Assembly: GCA_014529385.2 (NCBI GenBank)
Contig: CM043945.1
Span: 155,998,741 to 156,062,740, forward strand
Length of the DNA: 64,000 nucleotides
Reading direction: 5' to 3'
DNA from: Adiantum capillus-veneris
Lineage: Eukaryota > Streptophyta > Polypodiopsida > Polypodiales > Pteridaceae
The notes under the pieces are model-generated. The model saw only the letters and a program-made list of their open reading frames with translations, was not told the origin of the DNA and did not search any database. Position 1 is the first letter of the stretch. Every line of letters starts with the position of its first letter. The position numbers and the translations under genes are program-made. Below, one piece after another: positions 1 through 11,600 of the stretch.

Positions 1-984
1 TGCCGTCTTCAGAGATGATATGCCCCAGAAGCCTGCCACTGCGAACAGCAAATGCACACTTTAAAGGATTCAAACTGAATTTTACCTCTCTGCATTTCGT
101 AAAGCATAACCGTAATTGTTGCAAATGCTCCAATTGTGCTCCAAAAACACTGAGATCATCCAGAAAAATCCGCATAAAATCCGTCAAGTAAGGCCCAAAG
201 ATTTGAAACATATCCCGTTGAAAAGTGGAAGGTGCATTCCGCAATCCAATCCACATTACTATGCAGGCAAATACTCCCCATGCGGTAATAAAAGCTGTTT
301 TTGGTTGATCCCGCAATGCCATTCTGATTTGATTATATCCACTAAATCCATCCAGAAAAGTATACATCTCATGTCCTGCTACATCATCCAAAATGGAATC
401 CAAAAACGGGAGAGGAAAAGGATCAGGAACAGTAGTGGCATTCAATTTCCGGTAATCCACACAAATTCCGATTTGCTTATTTTTCTTTGGTACTACCACA
501 ATTGGAGAAATCCATTCCGGATTATCAATAGGGGTAATAAAACCCACTTCCAACAGGCGATCAATTTCCAATTTAACTTGCTTTGCCACGTTCAGATTCA
601 TCCTGTACGAATGCTGCTTCACGGGCACCGCATCCGGTTTCAGATTGATCGTATGCTGATAAAACTTAGGATCCAATCCCTGCATGTCCGCAGATTCCCA
701 TGCGAAAACATCCTTAAACTCTGTCAGTAATTTGATCAAATCATCTCTAAAACTTGCTTCCAACTGCTTATTAATGTATATGGGCTGCGACTCCGCTTGC
801 TCCCCAAGAAAAACCTTCTCTAGTTCATCTTCCTTAACCCTTGTAATTTTTTCTGTTTGCGCCTCAAACGCTCGTTCTTGCTGAATCACGTCCTCCAGTG
901 ACTCAGGACTTGGAAGCACCTATTGTTGGGGCTCCCCTATTCCTCCTCGAGTTCCTGAAACCCCCACCGAATGCCCTTTCGGAA
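1..984 (-). pseudogene. Element A: Ty3/gypsy reverse transcriptase (partial, runs off the window)
   Basis: The minus strand encodes a gypsy-type reverse transcriptase, which copies element RNA into DNA inside the Gag particle. Reading from 984 downward I see an acidic linker, then the fingers segment with SPIVVVPKK and ICVDYRKLNAT, then YTFLDGFSGYNQI, TAFITAWG and the catalytic motif as FLDD instead of the usual Y/F-x-DD. The frame is still open at position 1, in the segment around GRLLGHIISEDG, so RNase H and integrase would lie outside the window. A stop at about 985 separates it from the protease. What is seen is the motifs and their order; family membership follows from them. The fragment looks old and inactive. 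Confidence 0.85.
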
Positions 985-1973
985 TCAGAGAAATATCCGC
1001 AAGGTATAGAGAAACCAATCCGGATTCGCTTTGAGAAATTGTTCCTCTTCATCCTCTTCTAATCCTTCCACCATATTAACTGTTTCTGCTATCATCGGCC
1101 ATGCTGCCTGAACTGGTTGTCGGCATGTTCCCAAGATCACACGCACTTTTCTTTTACCCTTCTTTACTGTAAGCATATTTTCTTCCCAATTATGTTTTAC
1201 CCTCACTTGTCGTAACCAGGGTCTCCCCAAGATAATGTGATAATCCTGATTATGATTTCAATATTCAAAACTACTAAGGAAACAACAAAGGACAAGCCCG
1301 CTGCATCCAAAACAATACCCCGAAGTAAACCCACTGGTTGCACTCTTCGCTGATCTGCCATACAGACTACAAAGGGTGCAGGCTCCCAATCACTGAGACC
1401 AAAACGCTCACATGCTGCTTGGGTGATAATGTTTACCCCCGCTCCTCCATCCAAGAGTACCTTGTCAATGTATGTGCCATGGTATCGAACTGAAAGTTCC
1501 GGAATACGGGTATCCATGATCCTATTCGTCGGCAACAGGGATGAATCATCATCCTCGCTTTCAACCTTCCCAATGGCGACTTCCCTCAGCTCAGTGGCCG
1601 TTTGTCGCAACAATGCATTATGGAAATTCGGGACCAATTTCAACAATGAACCCAGAGGTACTTGAATTGGTGACGTGAGAACCTCTTTCCAAACTGAATT
1701 CCACTCCTCCTTTTCTTTAATATCACCCTTAATTCCAGCTTTCCCTTCCCTTATTTCAAGGCCTACAATGGTTGGCATGGTCGATGGTCCTGCTGTCTTT
1801 ATTGGTGGTGCGGATTGTGGCAACCAGGACACAGTCTTCTTCCGCACCTCTTCCTGAGCCGTCCAATCCGGAATTTTCACATCGGGAGTTGGAACCACAT
1901 TTTTACCCGATCGCGTGATTAATGAAACCGCTGGGTCGGACTCCTCCAATCCTTCAATCTGAACCATAGCCAC
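985..1973 (-). pseudogene. Element A: retropepsin (aspartic protease)
   Basis: This is the pol protease that would cleave the Gag-Pol polyprotein. The active-site region reads VLLDGGAGVNIITQAACERF, with D-G-G where retropepsins usually have D-T/S-G. The C-terminal landmark GRPWLRQVRVKHNW lies at about 1230-1185 but in another frame, so a frameshift near 1225 splits the domain. It sits directly between the gag zinc knuckles and the reverse transcriptase, in the normal gypsy order. The frame also shifts between the end of gag and the start of this segment near 1950. It is a degenerate copy and not functional as read. Confidence 0.8.
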
Positions 1974-3379
1974 ACTAGGCTATTTCCCTGCAGCGCGTTC
2001 CTGCTTTTTCCGATCGTATTCCATAGCTTCAGTACACTCAGATCGCCAATGACCATCCCCAAACAAAAAAGGCATGTCTTGGGGCGATTAGGATCTCGGA
2101 CACCTCTTCCGCGGCCTCGTCCTCCCCCTTGACCTCGTCCTCCTGCTTGACCTTGCAGAGGCGTCTCTAGTGTATGAGCATGAGCCATCGCCACAGCAGG
2201 CTCTTGTCCCTGCCCTATTTGTGGTTTTTGCCAGGTAGAAGAGTCCCCTCGTCTCCGACGACCCCGGCCATTGAAATAACATTCCACTGTATTATGAGTA
2301 TTGGTCGTGCAGATCGCACACCACTTCTGATTCATTGCACATTCCTGAGCAGCATGGCCTGGAATCCGACATTGGGTACACTAGATTTCCTTCAGACTTT
2401 TAGCCACTGCAGCCGATTCCGTCGATCCGGAGGATACACCTTTCCCGTGACGCTGGGATTTTTTCCGTGGTGTCTCTTCCGATTCTTTTCCCGAATCGCT
2501 GTTGCCTGAGTCCAAGGAATCAGATCCTGCGGATTTCGACTCCAAACTATCACTGCCATTGTCCTGTGACTTCCGATGAGATTTCTTTCTATCTTTCTTC
2601 TTTGACTTCTTTGGATGTTCCGTATCCTCTAAAGCCTCTCCTACTACTACAGCCCTAGCAATTACAGTATCCAGTGGAGTAGTTACCTTATCCACTGTCG
2701 CCATAGCCGTTCTGAGATCCTTGTTGAGCCCCCGTAAAAAATAGTCATTCAGTACTTCCGCTGCCGGTCTTTGTGCCTAACGTACCCTCTACAAAAGCAT
2801 CTGAAATTTTGCAGCGTAATCCTCCACTAGCAATGACTTCTGCCGGAGCGTTCGAAGCTTCTCCAAATGTTGAGGGACTGTCTTTTCCGTTCAAAACCTT
2901 CGTAGAAATGCTATGGATCCGTCAGCATAGGTCTGGAAATGATCATCAGGATATTCGGACAACCATTTCGCAGCTTTCCCTGAGAGTGTAGATTCAAATA
3001 CTGACTGTTGATGGAGAGAAATCACCACCCCAGGATGATTCAATCCATAAGCTTTATTGAATTGGCGTAAATGTGCATCCGGGTCTTCACTCAAAAGACC
3101 TCAAAACCGACTATACTTAATCTGAGGATGAGCCATCAGTCCTTGCCCGATTGTTCCTCCTCCCCCCGGAAAAAGCTGACGAGCACTAGGAGGTGGGGAT
3201 AGTGGCGGAGATACTCCCGGACTGCTTACCGGAGACGGTGGTGGAGCAACCTGTGTGGGTGAGGGTGAACGTACGACAGGAGGACATGACTGACTGCACG
3301 GAGTATGTCTCGCTCGCCGCAACCTCCTACCATGCACCGGGCTTGGTGATGGAGATACAGATTCCTCAATCTTGGTGAT
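1974..3379 (-). pseudogene. Element A: Gag with two CCHC zinc knuckles
   Basis: This is the capsid/nucleocapsid precursor of element A. A proline/serine-rich N-terminal stretch (about 3337-3150) leads into a capsid-like segment containing SEDPDAHLRQFNKAYGL and AKWLSEYPDDHF (3094-2900). A charged Ser/Lys-rich linker follows (about 2660-2450). Two tandem CCHC knuckles come next: CTQCRIPGHAAQEC at about 2377-2336 and CAICTTNTHNTVEC at about 2320-2279, both C-x2-C-x4-H-x4-C. An Arg/Gly-rich patch follows. In-frame stops (near 3101 and just before the first knuckle near 2381) and a later frameshift mark it as a pseudogene. It lies upstream of the protease on the same strand, as expected. Confidence 0.8.
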
Positions 3380-3523
3380 TCAATCCATAAGCTTGGTGAT
3401 TTGATCAGTGTTCGTGTACATGCACAGTCTCATCATATGTCACTAAAGATCTAGGGTTAGTACTGTGCACGATTCTCTCATCCAATGACTGGTGTTGTAC
3501 ATAAGGGATAGGGTGGCAGACTT

Positions 3524-4535
3524 TTACCTGATTTGGTATATCAATTTTTCATGTGTCTGGTGCTTAATTTGGGCTTCTGGTGCTGTAGGTGACAAGATGA
3601 AAGCTACAACTTGTACTAAGAATTTTTTTGAAATAAGATCTGGATAATAGCGTCTTCCATCTATATCATAGCATCGGTCTTTAATGCGCTTGGCCCATAG
3701 TATTCTTGGAACTGACTCGCCAACAGTCATTACTCCAGTCATTTGAATCCATCTCTGTCCATGAGAATTCAAGTAGATTGGATCTTTCCATCTCGTTTCA
3801 TGCTTCCATTTGAGTGCTATTGATTTCGACTGTACAATGACTTTTGAAGGTGTTGAAGGCAACTGTCGTTTACATGTAGCTTCAAAGAATTCTTTCCTGC
3901 TCACAATGGCTTCAGTTTTTGGCAAATTGCTTGTGGTAGGCCCCGTTATTTGAGTGGATTCCATGGTCTGAGATACCATTGGATCTGTATTTGAAGCTAA
4001 CGCATAAGCTCATTTCTACTTGTCGATATGTATCTTTGACCTAACTTTTAACCATCTTCATGAGCTATGAATTATTGATCTATTCCTTTTGTTGCTTCTT
4101 TAGCTGATTCGGAGTTGTACCATCTACCTTCCACATCTCTATAGAGACCGCCATAGTTTTTGTCCATCAGATTGGTTTTATCAAGTACATGGTGCCTCAA
4201 AATTTGTTAACTTGTGGAAGATCTTGCCTGGAAAACATATATATGTCTAACTCAAAACCTGGTTTTAGCATCATGTACACGGATCCTATACAATCTTCCA
4301 TTAGTTTTTTTTGTGGATTGGCCGTGCTTGTAGCTTCTTTTACTTCCACAACTTGTATTGTTGGACTTTTTAGAGCATCTTGCTTGGACTTTAGATAGCA
4401 ATTTTCTGTGCCATCCATATAGCATGGAAAATCTTTGAAATGATCGATGAGCTCTAGCATGACGCTAGCTGGTTTGATTGTCATTAACAAGCATGAAGCC
4501 CGATCATAGTTGCTTTGACTAGCCATTGTCGCCAT
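3524..4535 (-). pseudogene. Unrecognised broken ORF upstream of element A gag
   Basis: Two minus-strand open segments (4535-4197 and 3979-3524) are joined by a middle piece. After the stop at the end of the first segment, a +1 shift gives another open stretch containing MDKNYGGLYRDVEGRWYNSE before it too stops. The last segment contains a similar-looking short motif, YDIDGRRYYPD. This suggests a single protein of 300 or more residues that has decayed. I do not recognise the family and see no zinc knuckle, protease or polymerase motif. It lies upstream of element A gag on the same strand, so it could be an extra 5' ORF of the element, as in Ogre/Tat elements, or an unrelated fossil. The first reading is inference only. 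Confidence 0.35.
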
Positions 4536-6137
4536 TGACTATGTCTGCATCCTCTGTTGCTCCATTCTTCTTGTTGGCCTATCACCAGCCTGCTAAGCAC
4601 TTTATTCTTTTTATTTTTAGCCTCTCCGATGGGGGACCTTGTCTTATCAATTTCAAGATTCACTTCTAAATTTTAGCTGTGATCCTTGCTCTGACTGTCA
4701 CTTGCAATGGCTTGATTGCTTGTGCATGTAGCACTAGTTGGTAAGCCACTTACCAATCTACTGCAACGAGTCCTGGTATGTGTAATCCCTTGGTTTTAAG
4801 CAATTGTACGTGGAATCAATTGTGCAATTAATTTGCAAAACTCTCGATTAGCAAAGTACACAATTTTTACCAAAATTTAAACTAATTTTGTTTTGCCCTT
4901 TGGTGAATATCGCAATGTAAACTGTGCACTAATTTACAATTCTAGGGTTCAACGCTTGTTGATTGCACACTTATGGCATTTAATTTAAATTAAAATTGCC
5001 ATGTGGGTGACCATAGGTCATCCCAATTTTGAGATGCGTTCTCTTCAAAATTTAGTTGTTTTTCAAAGTCCAGTTGGTACCAAAATACCTGGCACTCACT
5101 CAAAGTCAGTTATTGGGTATCACAATTGGTGCAATCTAGCTAGGAATTGTGCCTGATGCGTTGATTTACACGATTTTATATCCTGAGTAAATTGCCCGTC
5201 AATTCACTCCTAGCTGGTGCTAGTTGTGCTCTTGGCACACTCAATTATTTAAATTTGGCTTGCGGCTCTCGATTGGTCTTTGACCTAATGTCTTAATAAA
5301 TCTTTAATGCTCTAAATTTGGCAAAGAATCAATCCCACTTTCAGTGTTGCTCCAAGTGTCTCGGCTACCCACTTAAGTAATCCTTAGTTTAATGCAATTT
5401 GGGATGGAAAATTGCATGAAGTTGGGCTCACCTTATGTCTTGTAATTTCGAATCCTACTTGGCAATTTCAACTGCCCAGATTACCCGTTATGGCTTTTGG
5501 CACTGGTGGATTTTGATTGGCCTTAAGACACTCCTTGCTCCTTAAGCCGGTGGTAGTCTTTTGATTAAGCCAATGGTACAATTCACTTTTGGGTGTTTGG
5601 GATTTTCTAGGTCAGTCAATCCTATCTGCACCTTTATGGCCCTTGGCTTGTTTTGTTCAGACACTAGTTAGTCACTTTAGCCCAATTTGGCTTTAATTGA
5701 CCTTATATGTCCACTTCATTAAACCTTCAATTAATTGCACTTTTGGGATGTAAGTGGCCTAAAGGTGACTCATTAATGCCTTGCAATGTGCAAAATCTAC
5801 CTGGCAGTGCTCAATTTACAGTTTTCCTATGGCCACTACGACAGTCACTATTGCTATTGGCTCTAGATTTGTCTAGAAGTTTAAGTGCTTTGGCGCCCAT
5901 ATGGTTTTACCACTTCATCACTTGACATAGGTCTTTAGGATTTCCTAAGGTAAGAGACACTGGTACTTTATGATCTTAGCCTATGATTGGTTTCAAGCTT
6001 CCAAAAGATTGTACCTTAGTATCTCTAAGTCAGTCTCTTGGTATGGCATCTAAGAGTTACTGTCTCTTTAGGGTAAGTTTTGAAGGCTTTTGCGAAGGCT
6101 TTTGCAGCCTTGAATCTAGGCAAATGTTCCTTATGGC
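4536..6137. other. AT-rich stretch without recognisable genes
   Basis: No coding signal is supported. All frames are short, and the base composition is AT-rich with recurrent short words such as caattt and ttggc. If element A extends to the tRNA-Asp primer-binding site at 10131-10150, this would be part of a very long untranslated leader. Confidence 0.4.
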
Positions 6138-6141
6138 TTAA
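6138..6141. repeat. Left TTAA target-site copy
   Basis: TTAA lies immediately outside the left inverted repeat. It matches TTAA at 7481-7484. Confidence 0.75.
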
Positions 6142-7480
6142 CACTAGGTTGGTAACCTAACAGGACATAAAAGTGTCCTTTCAGGGTTTTGAAAAAAACC
6201 TCCAAAACCATAGTAGATCCACTCATTTTGTAAAATCCTTTCATGAGGTTATAGTTCAAGGCCTACTACACATGGAAAAAATAAGAGACTTGTGAAATTT
6301 CTCATCTTTTGGTCACACCAAGCCTCCAAAGTTGATGGACCAGTACATTTTCATCAAAACAGTCATTTCTTTCATTTTTTTGTATAAAAATAAGATTAGG
6401 AATTTTTGTAGGACTTGAGATAAATTCCCTAGTTAACTTCAATGGGTTCGTGATCAGAACATATGATTTCTTCTCACTCACTATTTTTTGTTTTGCCAAA
6501 AGAAATAGGTACAAAAAAGTTGAATTTTTACCATTCTACAAACCTATCATCAAAGTTTCTATAGCCACGCTGAATACAAATAATATATGCATGTTTTCTT
6601 AGTTCCCTATTGTCCTTTAGGTTCATAAGGAGCCATGGAGCATGTAGAAAGAATAATACATCTCTTACCAAGGGGAATCTTGGGGACAAAGATGAAGTGC
6701 TAAATACAACAAACATGAAAAAACTGGGTTCAACATTATGAGTTGTAGAATCCCATAGAAACTATTGAACATCTAGCCAAATTTGATCCGTATGACTAGA
6801 TATGGTTACTAGCTACAAAATGCATATAGTTGTCACAAGAAACTAGCAATATTGAAAAAGCTATACTTGATATATTAGAATGTTTCGTTCTCTTCTATAA
6901 TAGAAAAAATCAACCATCGTTGTGTACTATGCAAAATAGGGTATTAGGTGCCCCAAAACTCAAGGAATATTAGCTTTATGTTACAATATGGGACATAGAA
7001 AATCAAAACTACATTTGGATATCATGAAAGCCACCAAAAAAATCATAGAAGAGCTAAAATTGGCTAAAAAACAGGATTTGACAATTTTTGTAATTTGGTC
7101 ATAACTTACAACTTTAACATTTATTTCTCCCTAGAAGCATCAGGACATGTTGAGGACTACTAAAGATAGTTCTCTAGCATTATAAACCTCACAAACATGG
7201 ATTCTAGAGTGGTATAGTTGCAAAAAGTTGAAAAAAGGCAAAAACAGGACCCGTTTTTTCACACAGTTTAGGTTGTGAAATGTTGTGCAAGGACAAGGTT
7301 AAAGATGGAATTGATATTCCAAAAAAAAGTCAAGTTTTTTTCAGCTCATGAGACAACTTTCTAGATAGATAGCACCTCAAAATCCATTTTGAAACTCTTG
7401 ACATAATTCAAGAAAAATGGTCACTTAAGAGGACATAAAAGTGTCCCAGGACATAAAAGTGTCCCATTACCAACCTAGTG
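6142..7480. mobile_element. 1.34-kb TTAA-flanked inverted-repeat transposon, non-autonomous
   Basis: The left end begins CACTAGGTTGGTAA and the right end finishes TTACCAACCTAGTG, an exact 14-bp terminal inverted repeat. Subterminal copies of GGACATAAAAGTGTCC (itself an imperfect palindrome) occur once near the left end and twice near the right end. The flanking tetranucleotide is TTAA on both sides (6138-6141 and 7481-7484). No frame is long enough for a transposase, so the copy is non-autonomous. A second, highly similar copy starts at 62706. The CACTA start recalls CACTA/EnSpm elements, but those give 3-bp duplications, and here the adjacent triplets differ (TAA against TTA) while TTAA matches. 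A palindromic TTAA target is the signature of piggyBac-type elements. The superfamily is therefore unsettled. Confidence 0.8.
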
Positions 7481-7484
7481 TTAA
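7481..7484. repeat. Right TTAA target-site copy
   Basis: TTAA lies immediately outside the right inverted repeat. It matches TTAA at 6138-6141. Confidence 0.75.
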
Positions 7485-8238
7485 GGTTTACTAGGGAGCT
7501 TCTAGCTGGACGCTTTTAGAAAAGCTTGTTTCTAGCCTAAGCTCACTAACTTGTTCTAATTCCTACACTTGTTTGCCTGGTTAAAGCTAGCAGGGCCAAA
7601 TTGCCCTTGAATTTCCTTATGGCAGTCCCCTTTTAGTCAAATCAATTTGATGTTTGGCGTTAACTTGTTATTGCACGTTTAGAATGAACTAATTGTGAGC
7701 AGTGTTGAGCCACTTGCAAACCCAAAGTAGCTACTTGAGGGAAGGAATATAAGGAAAATTTCACTTGAATTGAGCAAAAAGAGTGGAGTTTGACAAATTC
7801 ATCAATTATGATTGCTCAATTTTTAGAGAGAGTGTATCCACGGACAAGAGATTCAGACGTTTCCAGCAGATCAATCTCTAATTTATCTCCAATTGTATGA
7901 TTTTGCCCGTCTCAACCACTATCTCCATTTGCCTGGTCTCGTCATTTTCTATTCAGGCATTGAAGCATATTTTTGTTGTTAATGATTATTCATCCTTTGA
8001 CGTGTTTATGCGGAGCCTAGAGAGAGAGGGAGGCATTCCCACCGAGTTGGCCCAAAAAATATATCGTAGCACCTTCAGCTGATTTGCACTAACTTTGGCT
8101 TAATACACAAGCGACCATGCATAGAATCAAGTAGACTAGCATATGTTGGTGGTTCCATAACTGGAATTTGCATGGAAGTGACAAGTTTCCTTCTTTGCAT
8201 GCTGTGGAGCTTCTTAGAGCGAGAATGAGAAAGGTGAT
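7485..8238. other. No gene seen
   Basis: Short frames only, no recognisable domain. The DNA resembles the stretch left of the transposon, consistent with one sequence split by the insertion. Confidence 0.4.
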
Positions 8239-8280
8239 AGAGGGCGTTGCAGGCCCGTATGAAGAGGCGAGGGGTTGAGC

Positions 8281-8321
<41 letters not shown>

Positions 8322-8420
8322 GTGATAGAGGGCGCAGTTGCAGGTCCGAGGAGGGGAAGCGTATGATGATCAGAGAGAGAAAAGGGAAGCGTATGAAGTG
8401 TTGCAGCCTGCAGGCCCGTA
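8239..8420. repeat. GA microsatellite inside a short local duplication
   Basis: A (GA)n run occupies about 8283-8319. Around it the phrase gcaggcccgtatgaag occurs at about 8250 and 8407, with a weaker form near 8338, and gggaagcgtatga occurs twice near 8355-8398. This is a locally duplicated, GA-rich low-complexity stretch. The long Ser/Leu-rich reading frames across it on the minus strand are products of the repeat and are not genes. Confidence 0.7.
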
Positions 8421-8639
8421 TGAAGTGTCGGGGCCCGAGGGGATCCGCGTATAGAGAAAGAGAGATGAAGTCGTGGGCTTTCAGAGGTGCGAGGGTTTGA
8501 CGACGGGTAGTGGCTGTTAGCGATGGCAGAGTTATGAGGCAGGGTCCGCGAGAGTGCAGGCGAGGAAAGTGGCGGTGCACTCATGCGGCATGAACCAACA
8601 GGTGGCGGGGTTGTCAGCGCACAAGGCGGGCAGGCAGGT

Positions 8640-10130
8640 AAGATATTTTTAAATTATTTTTATTTTAAAAATAAAATAACTAAAAACTAAACAAAAACAC
8701 ACAAAAATAATTCAAAAAACACAAATCAAAAGATGAACTCAATAACATAAACAAAAACATACAAAAGTACAAAAAATTATGAAAATTTCCTAAAAATGTC
8801 AAAACACCAGAATTAGATCGACTACTAGTAAATCACACGCGATGAATCCCTCTAGCACTCTTGAATTTTCTCAGATCAGTAAATTATTAAAAAATTTGGT
8901 AAAAGATAGCAATTTTAGGTAAAAATTAGCAAATTAATGCTAAAATTACCAAAAATGGCAAAAAATTACCCAAAAATTTCTAGACAACTTTTACGCATGC
9001 AATCATGCAACTCAATCGCAAAAATTAATCAATCATTAATCACAATTGCATAAAACGTCATTCTTGAAGCTAAAAAATAAGCTATCTCGCACACGAATCG
9101 CCTTGAAATTAGCATAAAAATTAGTGCAAAAATTACCGACTCTTGGACAACAATTAAGCACTATCAAAACAACATTTTGCATCAATTAAGCATCCAAATC
9201 TCAAGATTAATCAATCTTTTAGCATCAAATCATGCGCATACACATACATATCCAAACTTGATCAAATTTCGACGCTTTAATGGAATTAAAAACCATAACC
9301 ATAACTCAATCCACAACCATCATGAGCAACCAAACACTTTGCTTAAGTTAAAAAGAACAAAGCAGCCCCAAATTGCATCCAATTATGCACTTCTACCTAC
9401 ACACAAGCGGGCATAAACCGCACATAGTTTTGCACCAAATGTGTGCACATGGTTTATGACTTAAACCTGCACATACAATCAAAAAACTAGCACCAAAATT
9501 AGCCACCAAAGCAGCAATTAAGCACTTGATTAGTGCTCAACACCCAAGTGTGTGTGTGTACCGCTTCCCGTAAATTCACCCACACACAACCAACACAAAA
9601 ATCAATGTGTAGCAATGATTAGCATGAAAATCAACACACAATTGCAATGGAAATGCATTAAAAAATCCATTCAAATCAGCACTTTGCAAAATGCCCAAAT
9701 AATTAGTAGATGATATTAGTGAAAAATTGTGATTAATGAGTGATTTCGGCTACAATTTGCGCACAAATGGAGTAGGATATGAGTGTGTGGATCACATAGG
9801 CATATTTTTCATACTCTTAACTCGCTTTTTTCTTGTGTGTAGCACAAAAAACACTTATCAATCAACGGGAAATTAGCATCAAAGTTAGAAAAAATTAGTG
9901 AAAATTAGTGAACTAGTAAGTCAAAATTAGTGTTGAAAATCATGAATCTAATGATGTGTGTGGGGTGTTTTGTGAAGTACAAATCATAACCAATGGTAAT
10001 CCAAGCACCAATCACACTAATTACCACTCAATCTATCAACAAACATAACCAAAACCAATGAAAATTAGTGAAAAATTAGCAAAATTAGTTTCTTCTAATC
10101 ACTCCAATGACACCTCTAGCTTAGGCAATC
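8640..10130. other. A-rich non-coding stretch next to a primer-binding site
   Basis: The plus strand is strongly A-rich, with many repeats of words like aaaattagtg and aaaattagca. No coding frame is supported. On the minus strand it lies just downstream of the tRNA-Asp primer-binding site at 10131-10150, so it is probably the untranslated leader of a minus-strand LTR retrotransposon. Confidence 0.45.
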
Positions 10131-10150
10131 AATCCCCGGCAATGGCGCCA
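10131..10150 (-). promoter_or_regulatory. Primer-binding site complementary to tRNA-Asp
   Basis: The minus strand reads TGGCGCCATTGCCGGGGATT. Plant tRNA-Asp ends in ccccggcaacggcgcca, so the site matches its 3' end with one mismatch. tRNA-Asp priming is known for Athila-type Ty3/gypsy elements. One base separates it from the LTR edge CA (TG on the plus strand at 10152). Confidence 0.75.
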
Positions 10151-10151
10151 A

Positions 10152-11100
10152 TGTTGGGGGGTCGGCCTAGCATAGTGTAGACACCAAAATAATGTCAATC
10201 CGAGGAGTATGATCTGGCTAGGGCATGGAAACAGACAAAAGAGCTTATGCGTGCCATGTAGAGGATTAGAAGGTGAAACCTACATATAAAGTGAGCTATG
10301 GAGAAGGAATGACAATGCTACAAGGATTAAGCACACTAGTACTCTAACATTCGGCCTAATCTCTCACACAAAAACCTAATCATGCTCATTGGTCAGTAAT
10401 CAATCACTAATCCTACTCTTGATCAAGCACACAAGGAACATAGATTAGCATAGAGTGACCACATACACTCTACACAAACCTACACACACATAGAAACACA
10501 CTTAAAAAGAGAGAAACATGACTAAAGAGAGCACTTAATCTTAAAATCAGTCACTAATCTTTCATTAATCGAGCAAAAGATTACAAGGATGAGTGATTGA
10601 GAGAGTGGAGGTTAGAGTTTAGCTCTTGCACGAAGCCGAATTGTCCATGTGTTTGAGTAGAGAGCTCAAGAACTCCATAGCCATCACCTTCTTGACAAAG
10701 CTTTATCTAAAATGCATAAGAGTCCCATTCACATTTTTCATTTTGACTTACATACTCACTGGGCTTTTTAGAAGTGGTCCGCCCGAATCGCCAGACTCAC
10801 TTAATCTAATATCTGCATTGCCTAGGCTCTAAATATAGCACAATGTTTACAACTTGGAGCTCATGATGACGTCCCCGAAACATAATTACAACCCGCACTT
10901 GCGATCATTTGACAGGAAATCATAAGAACTTAAGTGACCATCGTTGGTAACTGTAAATTCATAAATAGTCGTTAATTCCATGTCTTCTTGACATCTCTTG
11001 CTTGCGTTCGCTACATAATCATCATTGCTTCACATCCGCATCATCTGGCATCGTTATCATTTACTAAAAATAGTAACTAGCATGTTTAAGTGATTTGTTG
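10152..11100 (-). mobile_element. Putative 5' LTR of a minus-strand gypsy element, outer end unresolved
   Basis: The inner edge is defined by the primer-binding site: the plus strand starts TGTTGGGGGG at 10152, so the LTR ends in CA on the minus strand. No second LTR copy is found in the window, so the outer boundary is only an estimate. Nothing in this stretch looks coding. It could be a 5' LTR belonging to element A (1-3379, same strand) with a very long leader, or the remnant of an unrelated element. Confidence 0.45.
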
Positions 11101-11520
11101 GCCACTATTAACCTCACAGGGTAACATGATCAGATGGAATAATCGGGCTGTGGAGGTAGAGAGCAATATGTCTCTCACTTCATTGCAATGAAGCACTAGG
11201 CCTAGAATCCCATATAAAGATAATGTCTATTGTATGTAGCATGTGTTCCTTGCTTTACAACCATGGTCTAATATTTGAAAGATAGACTATACACACAAAT
11301 AGATGTGAATCTATCAATCAGGCGAGTGAAAATGCATGAGAAAGGAATGAAACAGATATGTTTTTCTAAGAGTATTTCATAGAGAAATATATGAACTGGC
11401 ATCTAGGATATGCACCCATATCGCATTTATTAGTAATGTGTAATCACAGTGATGTACCTTGAGGTTAAAGCATAAGGATGTATGATTAATTCCTTTAAAG
11501 CAAGAAAAAAGGATCATCAA

Positions 11521-11600
11521 CACTAGATTGGTAACATGGCACTTTAATGTCCTTGGACACTTTAACGCCCTTAGACACTTTTGTGTCCTCTTAACTTAGC
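11521..11600 (-). mobile_element. Truncated relative of the TTAA-flanked transposon (terminal region)
   Basis: The plus strand reads CACTAGATTGGTAA followed by three diverged copies of the ggacacttttatgtcc unit and then ctcttaa. This matches the right terminus of the 6142-7480 element in reverse complement, with one extra subterminal unit. The base pairs before it are TCAA, not TTAA, and no opposite terminus is found downstream, so it is a decayed, one-ended family member. Confidence 0.5.

Noticed and set aside
116-730. 204-residue plus-strand frame at the left edge
   Set aside because: It is the complement of the element A reverse transcriptase, whose motifs are clear on the minus strand.
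6302-6716. Minus-strand frames inside the TTAA transposon, repeated at 62934-63155
   Set aside because: They are short, and their conservation only reflects transposon copy similarity. No transposase motif.
8075-8584. Two long overlapping Ser/Leu-rich minus-strand frames
   Set aside because: They run through a GA microsatellite and duplicated low-complexity DNA; both frames are open for that reason alone and no domain is seen.
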